Positions 50,407 to 58,109 of a stretch of 64,000 nt of DNA are shown here, one piece after another. The first letter of the stretch is position 1. Every line of letters begins with the position of its first letter. The notes beneath the pieces were generated by a model. That model searched no databases. It worked only from the letters and a program-made list of their open reading frames with translations, and was not told the origin of the DNA. The position numbers were made by a program, and so were the translations under genes. The stretch comes from Selenomonas sputigena_A (GTDB taxonomy: Bacteria > Bacillota > Negativicutes > Selenomonadales > Selenomonadaceae), in NCBI RefSeq assembly GCF_051603425.1, contig NZ_CP194411.1, positions 1,798,001 through 1,862,000 on the forward strand. Direction: 5' to 3'.

Positions 50407-50465
50407 GGAAGCGCTGATAAAATGAAGTCCGTCAGATGGCGGTGCTGAATTTATCAGTGCTTCCT
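50406..50465. repeat. Dispersed repeat family 2, short form
   Basis: A 60-base palindromic element with 16-base inverted ends: AGGAAGCGCTGATAAA (50406-50421) and TTTATCAGTGCTTCCT (50450-50465), one G:T-type mismatch. The middle reads ATGAAGTCCGTCAG and ATGGCGGTGCTGAA. Related copies: 36248-36404, 57816-57857 and 61629-61795. Confidence 0.75.
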
Positions 50466-50476
50466 TTATCGAAAAA

Positions 50477-50523
50477 GTTTACAAGGACGGTGCACGATGC
50501 CCGCGAAGCGGACGTTTGTGCCT
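50477..50523 (-). repeat. Dispersed repeat family 1, copy E (minus orientation, left module only)
   Basis: On the minus strand this reads GCACAAACGTCCGCTTCGCG, then GGCATCGTGCACCGTCC and TTGTAAAC, matching the left module of the other copies. The right module is absent. It abuts the family 2 copy at 50406-50465, so two repeat families are stacked in this short gap. Confidence 0.65.
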
Positions 50524-50579
50524 GCCGCTTCCGCCCGAAAAAAGACAGGATTCTCACGGTACAGGAAAGGGGTGGATCA

Positions 50580-50786
50580 ATGGAAAAACTCAAACGCATC
50601 AAGAAGCTCGACTGGTTCATCATCGTCGTGGCGATCTGGCTGCTTTCTACCTTGGATTATGCCAACCTCCAAACCATCGATATCGTTTATCTCGTATCCA
50701 TGGCCATTTGGAGTGTGCTCCTCCTCGTGCGCGTCATCTTTGACTTGCCGCATGAGAGAGGAAGGGGGAGTAGTGAGAGAAAATGA
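50580..50786 (+). CDS. Small membrane protein
   Basis: A 68-residue protein with two predicted transmembrane helices (about 12-28 and 34-55, WFIIVVAIWLLSTLDYANL and IDIVYLVSMAIWSVLLLVRVIF) and charged ends. It has no family I recognise. GGGGTGG precedes the ATG at 50580, and its stop overlaps the HAD gene start by four bases (ATGA), which supports it as a real, coupled gene. Function unknown. Confidence 0.65.
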   Translation: MEKLKRIKKLDWFIIVVAIWLLSTLDYANLQTIDIVYLVSMAIWSVLLLVRVIFDLPHERGRGSSERK

Positions 50787-51571
50787 AAAAGGCTGTTTTC
50801 TTCGATCTCGACGGCACGATCATCGATGTGGTGAATGACAGGCCGCAGCCGTCTGCAGCCGTGCGGGAAGCCATCCGTCGCCTGCAGGCGGCAGGACATT
50901 ATGCGTTCATCGCTACGGGCCGTCCCTACGGCTTCATCGACAGGCGGATCCTGGCCCTTGGCTTTGACGGGCTCGTGCTCATGAACGGCGCTCTCGTCAT
51001 CGTGGGGGACAGGATCGTTTACCAGAAACCGCTGGACGCCTCTGTCGTCACCCGGATTGTGCGCGTCGCCGTGGAAAATGGCATCGATTTCTGCCAGGAA
51101 GGCGTCGATTTCATTTACATGGGGCAGGAATGCAGGGCGCTTGAGGCATTTTTTAAAAAACTCCATATCCCGTTTGAATTCTTTCGGCGTGAGTTTTCGC
51201 CGCGTGATGTGGCGACATACAAGATGGAGTTTCTTGCACCGCAGGGGCAGGAATGTTTCCGGGAACTCCTGCGGCTGCCCGGCATTACGGGCATCGAGGA
51301 TCGGGCGCACGGCAAGAATTTCGAACTCTACTCTTCCGAGGAGTCGAAAGGAACCGGCATCCTGCACGCCTTGGAGCATCTCGGCGTTCCTTTGGAGGAA
51401 AGCTATGCTCTTGGCGACGGCGAAAACGATATCGAGATGATGCAGACAGTCGCTCATGCGCTCGTCATGGGAAATGCGAACAAAAAGCTCCTGCCCTATG
51501 CCGAGACGGTCCTGCCCGGGGTACAGGAGGACGGCGCGGCCTGGGGCATAGAACATTGCATACTGGGCTGA
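50783..51571 (+). CDS. HAD superfamily hydrolase, Cof-type
   Basis: A 262-residue phosphatase of the Cof/YidA group (HAD-IIB, with a cap inserted between motifs). Motif I is FFDLDGTIID with the nucleophile Asp; motif II is ATGRPYG; motif III is the lysine in SKGTGILHAL; motif IV is ALGDGENDIEMM. Typical substrates are sugar phosphates or pyridoxal phosphate and flavin phosphates; here it cannot be told. It overlaps the small membrane protein gene by four bases. Confidence 0.9.
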   Translation: MKKAVFFDLDGTIIDVVNDRPQPSAAVREAIRRLQAAGHYAFIATGRPYGFIDRRILALGFDGLVLMNGALVIVGDRIVYQKPLDASVVTRIVRVAVENGIDFCQEGVDFIYMGQECRALEAFFKKLHIPFEFFRREFSPRDVATYKMEFLAPQGQECFRELLRLPGITGIEDRAHGKNFELYSSEESKGTGILHALEHLGVPLEESYALGDGENDIEMMQTVAHALVMGNANKKLLPYAETVLPGVQEDGAAWGIEHCILG

Positions 51572-51665
51572 GCGGAAGGATCGGCAGGGGAAAGACTGCG
51601 GGCAGATCGGGGGATGGCGCTGTCTTGAGCCCGCCATGCCAACGCCATATAAAAGGAGGCATTCC

Positions 51666-52565
51666 ATGAAGAAGATTCTTCCCGTGTTCCTTGTGCTCTT
51701 GTTTGCCGCGCTTCTGGCAGCGGGATGCACAGCGTCGCCGGGCGGCGCACCGAAGCAAAATATGGCGCAGGCGGGAGCGCTTACCGTCAAGGTGCTCGAT
51801 GTCGGGCAGGGCGATGCAATCCTCATCCGCACGCCGGAACAGACCATTTTCATTGACACAGGCGACCTCGACGAGCATCCGAAGCTCGAGGCGGCTTTGA
51901 AAAAGGAAAACATTAAAACGGTCGACAAACTCATCATCACGCATCCCCATGCCGATCATCTGGGTGGTGCGTCCGTCATCTTCAAGAATTGCGAGGTCAA
52001 GGCCGTCTACGACAACGGCGAGCCGGCGACGGCAAAGTTCTACCGCGAATACCTCAAGACCATCAAGGCAAAGAACATTCCCTACAAGGCGCTTGTCGAC
52101 GGCGACGTTCTCGACTTTGGCGGCGGCGTTTCCTTCCGCGTCCTGAGTCCGACGGCACAGATGGTCAAAGATGGCGGCAAGAAAAACGGCAAGCCGAACC
52201 TGAACATCAATTCCATCGTCGGCCGTCTCGTTTTCGGTGATTTTTCCATGCTCTTTACGGGCGATGCGGAAAAAGAAACGGAAAACGGTATTCTCTCCCG
52301 CCACAGTGCGCCGGATCTGAAGAGCCTCGTGCTGAAGTCGCCGCATCACGGCAGCAAGACATCCTCGACGGCGGCGTTCATCAAGGCCGTTGCTCCGGAA
52401 GCCGCTGCGATCTCTTGCGGTGCAGGCAACGACTATGGGCATCCGCATAAGGAAATTCTCGACCGTTATGGGAAATTCAACATCAAGGTCTATCGCACCG
52501 ATGAAATGGGGACGATTGCATTGACATCGGACGGGAAGACATATTCCATCAAGGGGGAAAAATAA
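51666..52565 (+). CDS. ComEC/Rec2-like metallo-beta-lactamase-fold lipoprotein
   Basis: A 299-residue lipoprotein: signal peptide ending in the lipobox LLAAGC (C21), then a metallo-beta-lactamase-fold domain like the C-terminal domain of ComEC. Metal ligands are in ITHPHADHLGG, TGDAEKE and KSPHHGSKTS, and DVGQGDAILIRTPEQTIFIDTG opens the fold. Stand-alone exported versions are thought to be nucleases or phosphodiesterases. ATG 51666 follows AAAGGAGGC. A DUF3006 gene follows without a gap, a pairing seen in other Firmicutes. Confidence 0.87.
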   Translation: MKKILPVFLVLLFAALLAAGCTASPGGAPKQNMAQAGALTVKVLDVGQGDAILIRTPEQTIFIDTGDLDEHPKLEAALKKENIKTVDKLIITHPHADHLGGASVIFKNCEVKAVYDNGEPATAKFYREYLKTIKAKNIPYKALVDGDVLDFGGGVSFRVLSPTAQMVKDGGKKNGKPNLNINSIVGRLVFGDFSMLFTGDAEKETENGILSRHSAPDLKSLVLKSPHHGSKTSSTAAFIKAVAPEAAAISCGAGNDYGHPHKEILDRYGKFNIKVYRTDEMGTIALTSDGKTYSIKGEK

Positions 52566-52778
52566 ATGGCCTTTGCTGTAATCGACCGCTTCGAAGAAGG
52601 GAAAGCCGTCCTTCTCGTAGGGGAAGAGGAAAAGAAAGCGATCTTTCCGGCGGATGAATTGCCGGAAGGTCTTGCAGAAGGCGATTACATACGCCTCGAG
52701 ATTGCATTGGACGAGGCGCGGACGAAGGAGGCGCGCGAGGAGGCGGCGGCGCTCCTGCGAGATTTGCAGGGAAGCTGA
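52566..52778 (+). CDS. DUF3006 family protein
   Basis: A 70-residue protein of DUF3006, starting AVIDRFEEGKAVLLVGEEEKKAIFPADELPEG, with a charged C-terminal helix. It begins immediately after the ComEC-like lipoprotein stop codon (TAA then ATG), so the two are translated together; a functional link is likely but its nature is unknown. Confidence 0.8.
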   Translation: MAFAVIDRFEEGKAVLLVGEEEKKAIFPADELPEGLAEGDYIRLEIALDEARTKEAREEAAALLRDLQGS

Positions 52779-52908
52779 ACCTCTGCCGGAAGCGGTTCGC
52801 GCTTTGCCGGGGATCGGGGCGGTTTTCCTGCCCCGCGGCATTCCTTTTGCCGCAATGCCGCGATGGGAGCTTGACGCTCTTATGTGTTTTACGATAGGAG
52901 TGAGTTTT

Positions 52909-53976
52909 TTGTTCAAAAAGTTTTTCCTGTTCACCGGTTTCCTGCTGCTGGCAGCCATGCTTTTTGCACCGGCAGCTTTTGCCGCAGACGGCAGGATGCA
53001 CGAGCTCAACTATTTTCATACCGATGTGCTGGAAGAGAACGGGCGGGATGTCCTGCGCATTGAGATCGGCATGAATCGTACGGATCTCGCCTATACCGTG
53101 CAGAAGAATGAGGCGAAGCCCAAACAGCTTATCATCGATATGCAGAATTCCCTGCTCGGCTCCGTGCGCCCCGACGCCACGCTCGACGGCAGCCTCGGCC
53201 GTTACCTGACAATCCGCGAAACGGGGCGTCATCAGCTGCGCGTCATGGTCGCCTTTGCCTCCGAGGTGGAGGAGCAGAACTACAAGGTCTATACGCTTCC
53301 TGCCGACCGTCAGGCAAATAAGCCGTACCGGCTCGTCATCGATGTCATGACGCCCGTTGAGGCGCCCATGCCGAAGATTCCCTCCGGCGGGGCAGAAGGC
53401 GTCGCCGGGCAAGTCATCGTACTCGACCCCGGCCATGGCGGCAGCGACTCCGGCGCAGTAGGGCCGAATGGTGTGCGGGAGAAGGATATAGCGCTGCAGG
53501 TCGCACAAAAGGTTCGCGCCATACTGGAAGGCGCGGGCGCCCGCGTCGTCATGACGCGCACAACGGACCGCGACGTCTATGGCCCGAACGCCTCGGCAGG
53601 TGAGGAGCTGCAGGCGCGCTCCGATGTTGCCAACCGCCTGCCGGATGCGTCTGTGTTCCTGAGCATCCACTGCAACGCTTTCGGCAGCCCCACGGCAAAC
53701 GGCACGGAAACGTATTCCGCCCCGGGCTCCTACCAGGGCAGGCGTTTGGCCGGCCTCCTGCAGGAAGAGCTTGTCAGTGCGGGCGGTCTTGTGAACCGGG
53801 GAGCGAAAGAGGCGAACCTCTATGTGCTCACGCATACGAATATGCCGGCGGCTCTCGTCGAGCTCGCCTTCATCTCGAACTATCGGGAAGAAGAACTCCT
53901 GACATCGGACGATTTCCAGAACAAGATGGCCCATGCCATCGCGAAGGGGCTTTCCCGCTTCTTCGGGAGCAAATAA
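52909..53976 (+). CDS. N-acetylmuramoyl-L-alanine amidase with AMIN domain
   Basis: A 355-residue exported cell-wall hydrolase. The N-terminus is a signal peptide (KKFFLFTGFLLLAAMLFAPAAFA), followed by an AMIN domain (about 30-165) that targets the septum or envelope and an Amidase_3 domain (about 170-355). Zinc ligands are in VLDPGHGGSDSGAVGPNGVREKD, SIHCNAF and the catalytic glutamate in PAALVELAFISNYREE. The start is TTG 52909, eight bases after AGGAG; upstream in-frame codons add a long basic extension and are rejected. It cleaves the bond between MurNAc and the stem peptide. Confidence 0.9.
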   Translation: MFKKFFLFTGFLLLAAMLFAPAAFAADGRMHELNYFHTDVLEENGRDVLRIEIGMNRTDLAYTVQKNEAKPKQLIIDMQNSLLGSVRPDATLDGSLGRYLTIRETGRHQLRVMVAFASEVEEQNYKVYTLPADRQANKPYRLVIDVMTPVEAPMPKIPSGGAEGVAGQVIVLDPGHGGSDSGAVGPNGVREKDIALQVAQKVRAILEGAGARVVMTRTTDRDVYGPNASAGEELQARSDVANRLPDASVFLSIHCNAFGSPTANGTETYSAPGSYQGRRLAGLLQEELVSAGGLVNRGAKEANLYVLTHTNMPAALVELAFISNYREEELLTSDDFQNKMAHAIAKGLSRFFGSK

Positions 53977-54012
53977 GCGCAGGATTATCGAAAAGAAAGG
54001 CGGTTTTTTAGA

Positions 54013-54588
54013 ATGAAGATCACAAAGTCCCTGCTCGCCCTCTTTATGCTCCTCGCGCTGCTCCTTGCGGCAGGCTGCGACGGCAACACGAATACATCCA
54101 AGGGCGAATCGCCCGCTGCCGACAAGCCGGCAGCTACGGATAAGGCGAACAATTCCGGTGCGAAGGACAGCGCGGAAAAGACCATATCCCTCAAAGTCTA
54201 CTATCCGGACGACAACGGCATGAAACTTCTCGCCGAAAAGCGCAGCATCGAAACGAAAGGCGACAAGTATAAGGCCGCCATGGAATCCCTGCTCGAAGGA
54301 CCGAAAGTGAAGGGCGAGGTGCGCGTCATCCCCGCTAAGACGAAGCTTAAAAGCATCAAGGTCAAAGACGGCGTCGCAACCGTCGACTTTTCCGAAGATC
54401 TGTCAAAACGCTTCACCGGCGGCTCAACCGGAGAGGAAATGCTCGTTGGTTCCATCGTCAACACCCTGACTGAGTTCTCCGAAGTCAAATCGGTGCAGCT
54501 CCTCGTCGAAGGCAAAAAAGTCGATTCCCTTTCCGGCCACATGGACCTCTCGAAGCCCGTGGGAAGAATGAAGGAATTGCTGAAATAA
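54013..54588 (+). CDS. GerMN domain lipoprotein
   Basis: A 191-residue lipoprotein: signal peptide with lipobox LLLAAGC, then a Ser/Ala/Lys-rich linker and one GerMN domain (about 60-185; GVATVDFSEDLSKRFTGGSTGEEMLVGSIVNTLTEF is the core). In Bacillus, GerM (with two such domains) works in spore germination and cell-wall remodelling; single-domain versions occur widely in non-spore-formers. It follows the amidase gene, so a role in cell-wall processing is reasonable. It ends at the terminator at 54608-54656. Confidence 0.88.
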   Translation: MKITKSLLALFMLLALLLAAGCDGNTNTSKGESPAADKPAATDKANNSGAKDSAEKTISLKVYYPDDNGMKLLAEKRSIETKGDKYKAAMESLLEGPKVKGEVRVIPAKTKLKSIKVKDGVATVDFSEDLSKRFTGGSTGEEMLVGSIVNTLTEFSEVKSVQLLVEGKKVDSLSGHMDLSKPVGRMKELLK

Positions 54589-54607
54589 CAACCGTATAAT
54601 GAGTTCC

Positions 54608-54656
54608 AAAAGCCTGTTTGTGCCATGAAGATTGGCATAAGCAGGCTTTTTGTGTA
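54608..54656 (+). terminator. Rho-independent terminator
   Basis: AAAAGCCTGTTTGTGCCA pairs with TGGCATAAGCAGGCTTTT around a short loop, followed by TTTGTG. Confidence 0.8.
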
Positions 54657-54699
54657 AAGAAAGCATGTTTCCTTTGCCGCTGCAGCGTTGTATAATAAG

Positions 54700-54797
54700 C
54701 TGTACGCACAAACATCCATTTTGTGGACATTGTGCGCCGCCTTTACAGAAACCGGGCCAATCGGTCTGCGCCTTTGGCGTAGCCTCTTTGGGGGATG
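54700..54797 (+). repeat. Dispersed repeat family 1, copy B
   Basis: Left module GTACGCACAAACATCCATTT with GTGGACATTGTGCGCCGCC, then CAGAAAC, then the right module CCAATCGGTCTGCGCC, CTTTGGCG and CTTTGGGGGATGG. It lies in the gap before the low-GC Sel1-repeat gene and its hairpin shows a C:G pair where copy A has T:A. Confidence 0.8.
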
Positions 54798-54833
54798 GAA
54801 AAATAGGATTTTGAAGGGGAGGTGCTCCGAACG

Positions 54834-56111
54834 ATGCCGCAAGAGAAACTGCAGGAAGCGGAGCGCCTGTATATCGCTTATCAACTGGATGAAGCCGAGG
54901 CGCTTTTTGAAGAATTGGCGAAAGCAGGCAATGCCCGTGCAATGTATGTTCTTGCCCGATATTATGATGCGTCGGATTGGGGCAGGAAAGGCGCAGATGC
55001 CGGGGATGTACTGGCAAAGCTGTATGTCGCAGAATCCCAAGAGGATGATGAGCAAAAGACGGCAACGTTGGAAGAGCTGTTTCCTCGCGTATATGCGCTT
55101 GCAGAGCAAGGAGATGTATTTGCATGTCATGAAGTGGCGGGCATGTTTTTGCATGGCCGCGGGACAAGGTGTGATGAGCAAAAAGCGATAAATTATTGGA
55201 GAACGGCTGCAGAAGCGGGCTTTTGGGATTCGATGCGCGAGTTGGGCGATCGGTTCGAGGAGCAAGGCAATTATAAAAAAGCCGCTGAATGGTTTAAAAA
55301 CCTTGCTGAAGCGGGAAGCGATGAGGGGTGGTTTGGGTTAGGCTGGATTTATAAAGAGGGTGAAGGCGGCATCGTGTGTGAGAAAGAGGCGATACATTGT
55401 TGCCAAAAAGCATACGAAATGCAGGGGATTTGGGCAGGCGAAGCTGCAAATATGATAGGATGCATCTTGGCTGAGCGCGAGAACTATAAAGAGGCAAACG
55501 CGTGGTTCAGAAAATCCGGTGAAGTCGGTAGCGATCGGGGATGGTATAATTTAGCTGTTAGTTATAATCAGGGAAAAGGCATTAGGAGTGATAAAGAAAG
55601 GGCAAAAGAATATTTCTTGAAAGCATACGAAATGCAGGGAATTTGTGCAGGGGATGCGGCAGATCATATAGGACGTATTTGGGCTGGGCGTGAGAACTAC
55701 AAAGAGGCAAATATATGGTTCAGAAAATCCGGTGAGGCTGGCAGCGATTGGGGCTGGTACCATCTGGCAGTCAGTTATGATCATGGAAATGGCCTTAGGA
55801 GTGATAAAGAAAAGGCAAAGGAATATTACTTGAAAGCATACGAGATGCAGGGTGATTGTGCAGGGGATGCAGCTTTGGCTATAGGGATGGTTTTTGATGA
55901 GAATGAGGAATATACGAAAGCTTATGAATGGTTCCAAAAAGCGGCAGAAGCAGGCAGTGATTGGGGATACTATGATTTAGGCATTTATTATCTGGAAGGC
56001 AAAGGGATTACTCAAAATGCAGCAAAAGCGGTGGAATGTTTTACAAAAGCATACGAGATGCAAGGCGATGCTGCTGATCGTGCAAAAGAAATGTTGGATG
56101 AGTTGAGCTGA
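54834..56111 (+). CDS. Sel1-like repeat protein
   Basis: A 425-residue soluble protein of Sel1-like (TPR-related) repeats; the pattern G-W/Y-x-x-L-x-x-x-Y-x-x-G-x-G recurs (WFGLGWIYKEGEG, WYNLAVSYNQGKG, WYHLAVSYDHGNG, YYDLGIYYLEGKG). The C-terminal two thirds repeat with an exact 213-base (71-residue) period between 55407, 55620, 55833 and 56046, each time KAYEMQG at the same phase. It is AT-rich compared with its neighbours and follows a copy of repeat family 1, so it may have been acquired. ATG 54834 with GGGGAGG upstream. No signal peptide; a scaffold role is likely. Confidence 0.78.
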   Translation: MPQEKLQEAERLYIAYQLDEAEALFEELAKAGNARAMYVLARYYDASDWGRKGADAGDVLAKLYVAESQEDDEQKTATLEELFPRVYALAEQGDVFACHEVAGMFLHGRGTRCDEQKAINYWRTAAEAGFWDSMRELGDRFEEQGNYKKAAEWFKNLAEAGSDEGWFGLGWIYKEGEGGIVCEKEAIHCCQKAYEMQGIWAGEAANMIGCILAERENYKEANAWFRKSGEVGSDRGWYNLAVSYNQGKGIRSDKERAKEYFLKAYEMQGICAGDAADHIGRIWAGRENYKEANIWFRKSGEAGSDWGWYHLAVSYDHGNGLRSDKEKAKEYYLKAYEMQGDCAGDAALAIGMVFDENEEYTKAYEWFQKAAEAGSDWGYYDLGIYYLEGKGITQNAAKAVECFTKAYEMQGDAADRAKEMLDELS

Positions 56112-56150
56112 AGCTTTTTAAGGCAATAGCTGCGCTTAACGGGACAGCGT

Positions 56151-56197
56151 TTTGCTCGCAGGTGTTTGAGTACATCGTAAAACGACATGCGAGCAAA
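56151..56197. repeat. Inverted repeat upstream of thiC
   Basis: TTTGCTCGCA (56151-56160) and its complement TGCGAGCAAA (56188-56197) with a further weak inner pairing. It is not followed by a clear T run. Confidence 0.45.
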
Positions 56198-56214
56198 GGT
56201 TTGCTGAATTTTCG

Positions 56215-56243
56215 TTGAAAATGGCGGCGACTTCTGCTAAAAT
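56215..56243 (+). promoter_or_regulatory. Promoter of thiC
   Basis: TTGAAA (56215-56220), 17 bases, TAAAAT (56238-56243). Transcription would start just before the TPP riboswitch. Confidence 0.75.
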
Positions 56244-56278
56244 AAGCGTGTAGCTTACATGAAAAGTGAATATGAATC

Positions 56279-56364
56279 CACTGGGGGAGCGTTTGCTGAG
56301 AGGCTCATGGAATGGGCCGACCCTTGGAACCTGTTTGGTTAATACCTGCGTAGGGAAGTGGTGG
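56279..56364 (+). promoter_or_regulatory. TPP riboswitch (THI element)
   Basis: The conserved core is present: GGGGGAGC, CTGAGAGG, CCCTTGGAACCTG, TTAATACCTGCG and TAGGGAAG in order. It senses thiamine pyrophosphate and controls thiC through the terminator at 56382-56412. Together these fill the 390-base gap before thiC. Confidence 0.93.
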
Positions 56365-56381
56365 TTTTCTGAGGTTTTGAG

Positions 56382-56412
56382 GAGCCGCCGGCTATGCTGG
56401 ACGGCTCTTTTT
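56382..56412 (+). terminator. Riboswitch-controlled terminator
   Basis: GAGCCG (56382-56387) pairs with CGGCTC (56402-56407), followed by TTTTTG. It ends transcription when TPP is bound. Confidence 0.7.
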
Positions 56413-56501
56413 GATTTGTGGAACGCCGGACGGGGATTTGTATTCTCTTGTGTGCTTTTGCACGGCGGCAGGATTGCGCCGGCTGTATGGAGGGATATAA
56501 A

Positions 56502-57812
56502 ATGGCGACACAGATGCAGTATGCAAGGGATGGAAAAATCACCGATGCCATGAGGTCGGTGGCGGAGGCGGAAGGGGTGGATGCCGAGACGATTCGCGAG
56601 CGTGTGGCGCGGGGAACGATTGCCGTCTGTGCGAATGTGAACCATGCGGGGCTTCGCCCGGCGGGCGTCGGCGAGGGGCTGCGCACGAAGGTCAATGCGA
56701 ATATCGGTACGTCGAGCACGTTTCCCGAGATCGAGCCGGAGCTTGGGAAGCTCGATGAGGCAGTGCGCTCGGGCGCGGATTCGGTGATGGATCTTTCGAC
56801 GGGCAACAACATCGACGAGTCGAGGCGGCGCATCATCGAACACTCGCCCGTCATGGTGGGGACGGTGCCGCTCTATGAGGCGACGGTGCGTGCCATACGG
56901 GAGCATGGCGCTGTCGTCGATATGACGGCGGAGGATATCCTGCAGACGATCGAGCAGCAGGCAAGGGACGGGGCGGACTTCATGACGCTCCACTGCGGCC
57001 TGACCTTGGCGGCTGTGCGCAATCTGCGCGAAGAGGGGCGCGTCATGGATATCGTGAGCCGCGGCGGCTCTTTCATCACGGGCTGGATGCTTCATAATGA
57101 GAAGGAAAATCCGCTCTATACGCATTTTGACGATATTCTCGATATCTGCGAGAAGTACGATTCGACGATCAGTTTGGGCGACGGCCTGCGGCCTGGCTGC
57201 CTTGCCGATGCGACGGACCGCGCCCAGATCACGGAGCTTGTCAACCTCGGCGCTCTCGTCGATCGTGCCTGGAAGCGCGGCGTGCAGGTCATGGTGGAAG
57301 GCCCGGGGCATATGCCGTTTGATCAGATTGCAGCGAATATGAAACTGCAGAAGCGGCTTTGCCACAATGCGCCGTTCTATGTTCTGGGGCCTTTGGTGAC
57401 GGATGTCGCGCCGGGCTATGACCATATCACCTCGGCTATCGGCGGTACGCTTGCGGCTGTGAACGGCGCGGATTTCCTCTGCTATGTGACGCCCGCCGAG
57501 CATCTTTGCCTGCCGACTTTGGAAGATGTGCATGAAGGCGTCGTTGCGAGCCGTATTGCCGCTCATGCCGCCGATATCGTAAAGGGGGTGCCGGGCGCAG
57601 CTGAGTGGGACAGGAAGATGGCGGAAGCGAGGAAGATTCTCGACTGGGAGGCGCAGCTTTCGCTCGCCATCGATCCGGAACGGGCCAGGTCACGCCGCAA
57701 GGCCAGAAACGACAAGGGCGAGGGCGCCTGCTCCATGTGCGGCGATTACTGCGCTGTGGAGATTATCCAAAAGTATTTTGATAGGCCGGTCGCGTCTCTT
57801 TGCGACGAATGA
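56502..57812 (+). CDS. thiC: Phosphomethylpyrimidine synthase ThiC
   Basis: A 436-residue radical-SAM enzyme that rearranges aminoimidazole ribotide to the thiamine pyrimidine. Conserved stretches: CANVNHAGLRPAGVG, GADSVMDLSTG, VEGPGHMPFDQI and the C-terminal cluster motif CSMCGDYC (CxxCx4C-type) with the SAM cluster cysteines. ATG 56502 follows GGAGGG at 56489-56494. It is under the TPP riboswitch and stands alone; thiamine genes for the thiazole half are not in this window. Confidence 0.96.
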   Translation: MATQMQYARDGKITDAMRSVAEAEGVDAETIRERVARGTIAVCANVNHAGLRPAGVGEGLRTKVNANIGTSSTFPEIEPELGKLDEAVRSGADSVMDLSTGNNIDESRRRIIEHSPVMVGTVPLYEATVRAIREHGAVVDMTAEDILQTIEQQARDGADFMTLHCGLTLAAVRNLREEGRVMDIVSRGGSFITGWMLHNEKENPLYTHFDDILDICEKYDSTISLGDGLRPGCLADATDRAQITELVNLGALVDRAWKRGVQVMVEGPGHMPFDQIAANMKLQKRLCHNAPFYVLGPLVTDVAPGYDHITSAIGGTLAAVNGADFLCYVTPAEHLCLPTLEDVHEGVVASRIAAHAADIVKGVPGAAEWDRKMAEARKILDWEAQLSLAIDPERARSRRKARNDKGEGACSMCGDYCAVEIIQKYFDRPVASLCDE

Positions 57813-57815
57813 CGA

Positions 57816-57857
57816 GGGAAGCACAGATAAATCCAGTGCCGCCGTCTTGACGCATCT
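57816..57857 (-). repeat. Dispersed repeat family 2, partial copy
   Basis: GGAAGCACAGATAAATCCAG, then TGCCGCCGTCTTGACG, which on the minus strand matches most of the 60-base element at 50406-50465 (roughly 35 of 42 positions by eye). It begins four bases after the thiC stop; the other half is decayed. Confidence 0.55.
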
Positions 57858-57912
57858 TTTTTGCTGACGCAGGATAAAAACTCTGCGCTCATCGGCCGGC
57901 TTCATTTTGTCA

Positions 57913-57970
57913 TCATGCCCGAAAAAAACTGCCTGCCGCAGGAAATGCGGCAGGCAGTTTTTTGGCATGA
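57913..57970. terminator. Long rho-independent terminator after thiC
   Basis: A long hairpin: TCATGCC (57913-57919) outer pairing, A run, then CTGCCTGCCGCA and TGCGGCAGGCAG, T run and GGCATGA (to 57970). It can act in both directions. Confidence 0.8.
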
Positions 57971-58010
57971 TTTATGGGGCTTCCGCTCGATCTTGGCGGT
58001 CACGGCACAT

Positions 58011-58109
58011 TACATGCACAAACGTTCGGGATGTGGACATTGTGCGCCGCCCTTACAGGAACCTAGTCGATCGGTCGGCATCTTTCGGCTTGCTCCCTTG
58101 AGGTTTCGT
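58011..58109 (+). repeat. Dispersed repeat family 1, copy C
   Basis: Left module TACATGCACAAACGTTCGGG, GTGGACATTGTGCGCCGCCC, TTACAGGAACC; right module GATCGGTC, CTTTCGGCTTGCTCCC, GAGGTTTCGTGG. Its right half contains the last codons and stop codon of the AI-2E family gene on the minus strand. Confidence 0.8.
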
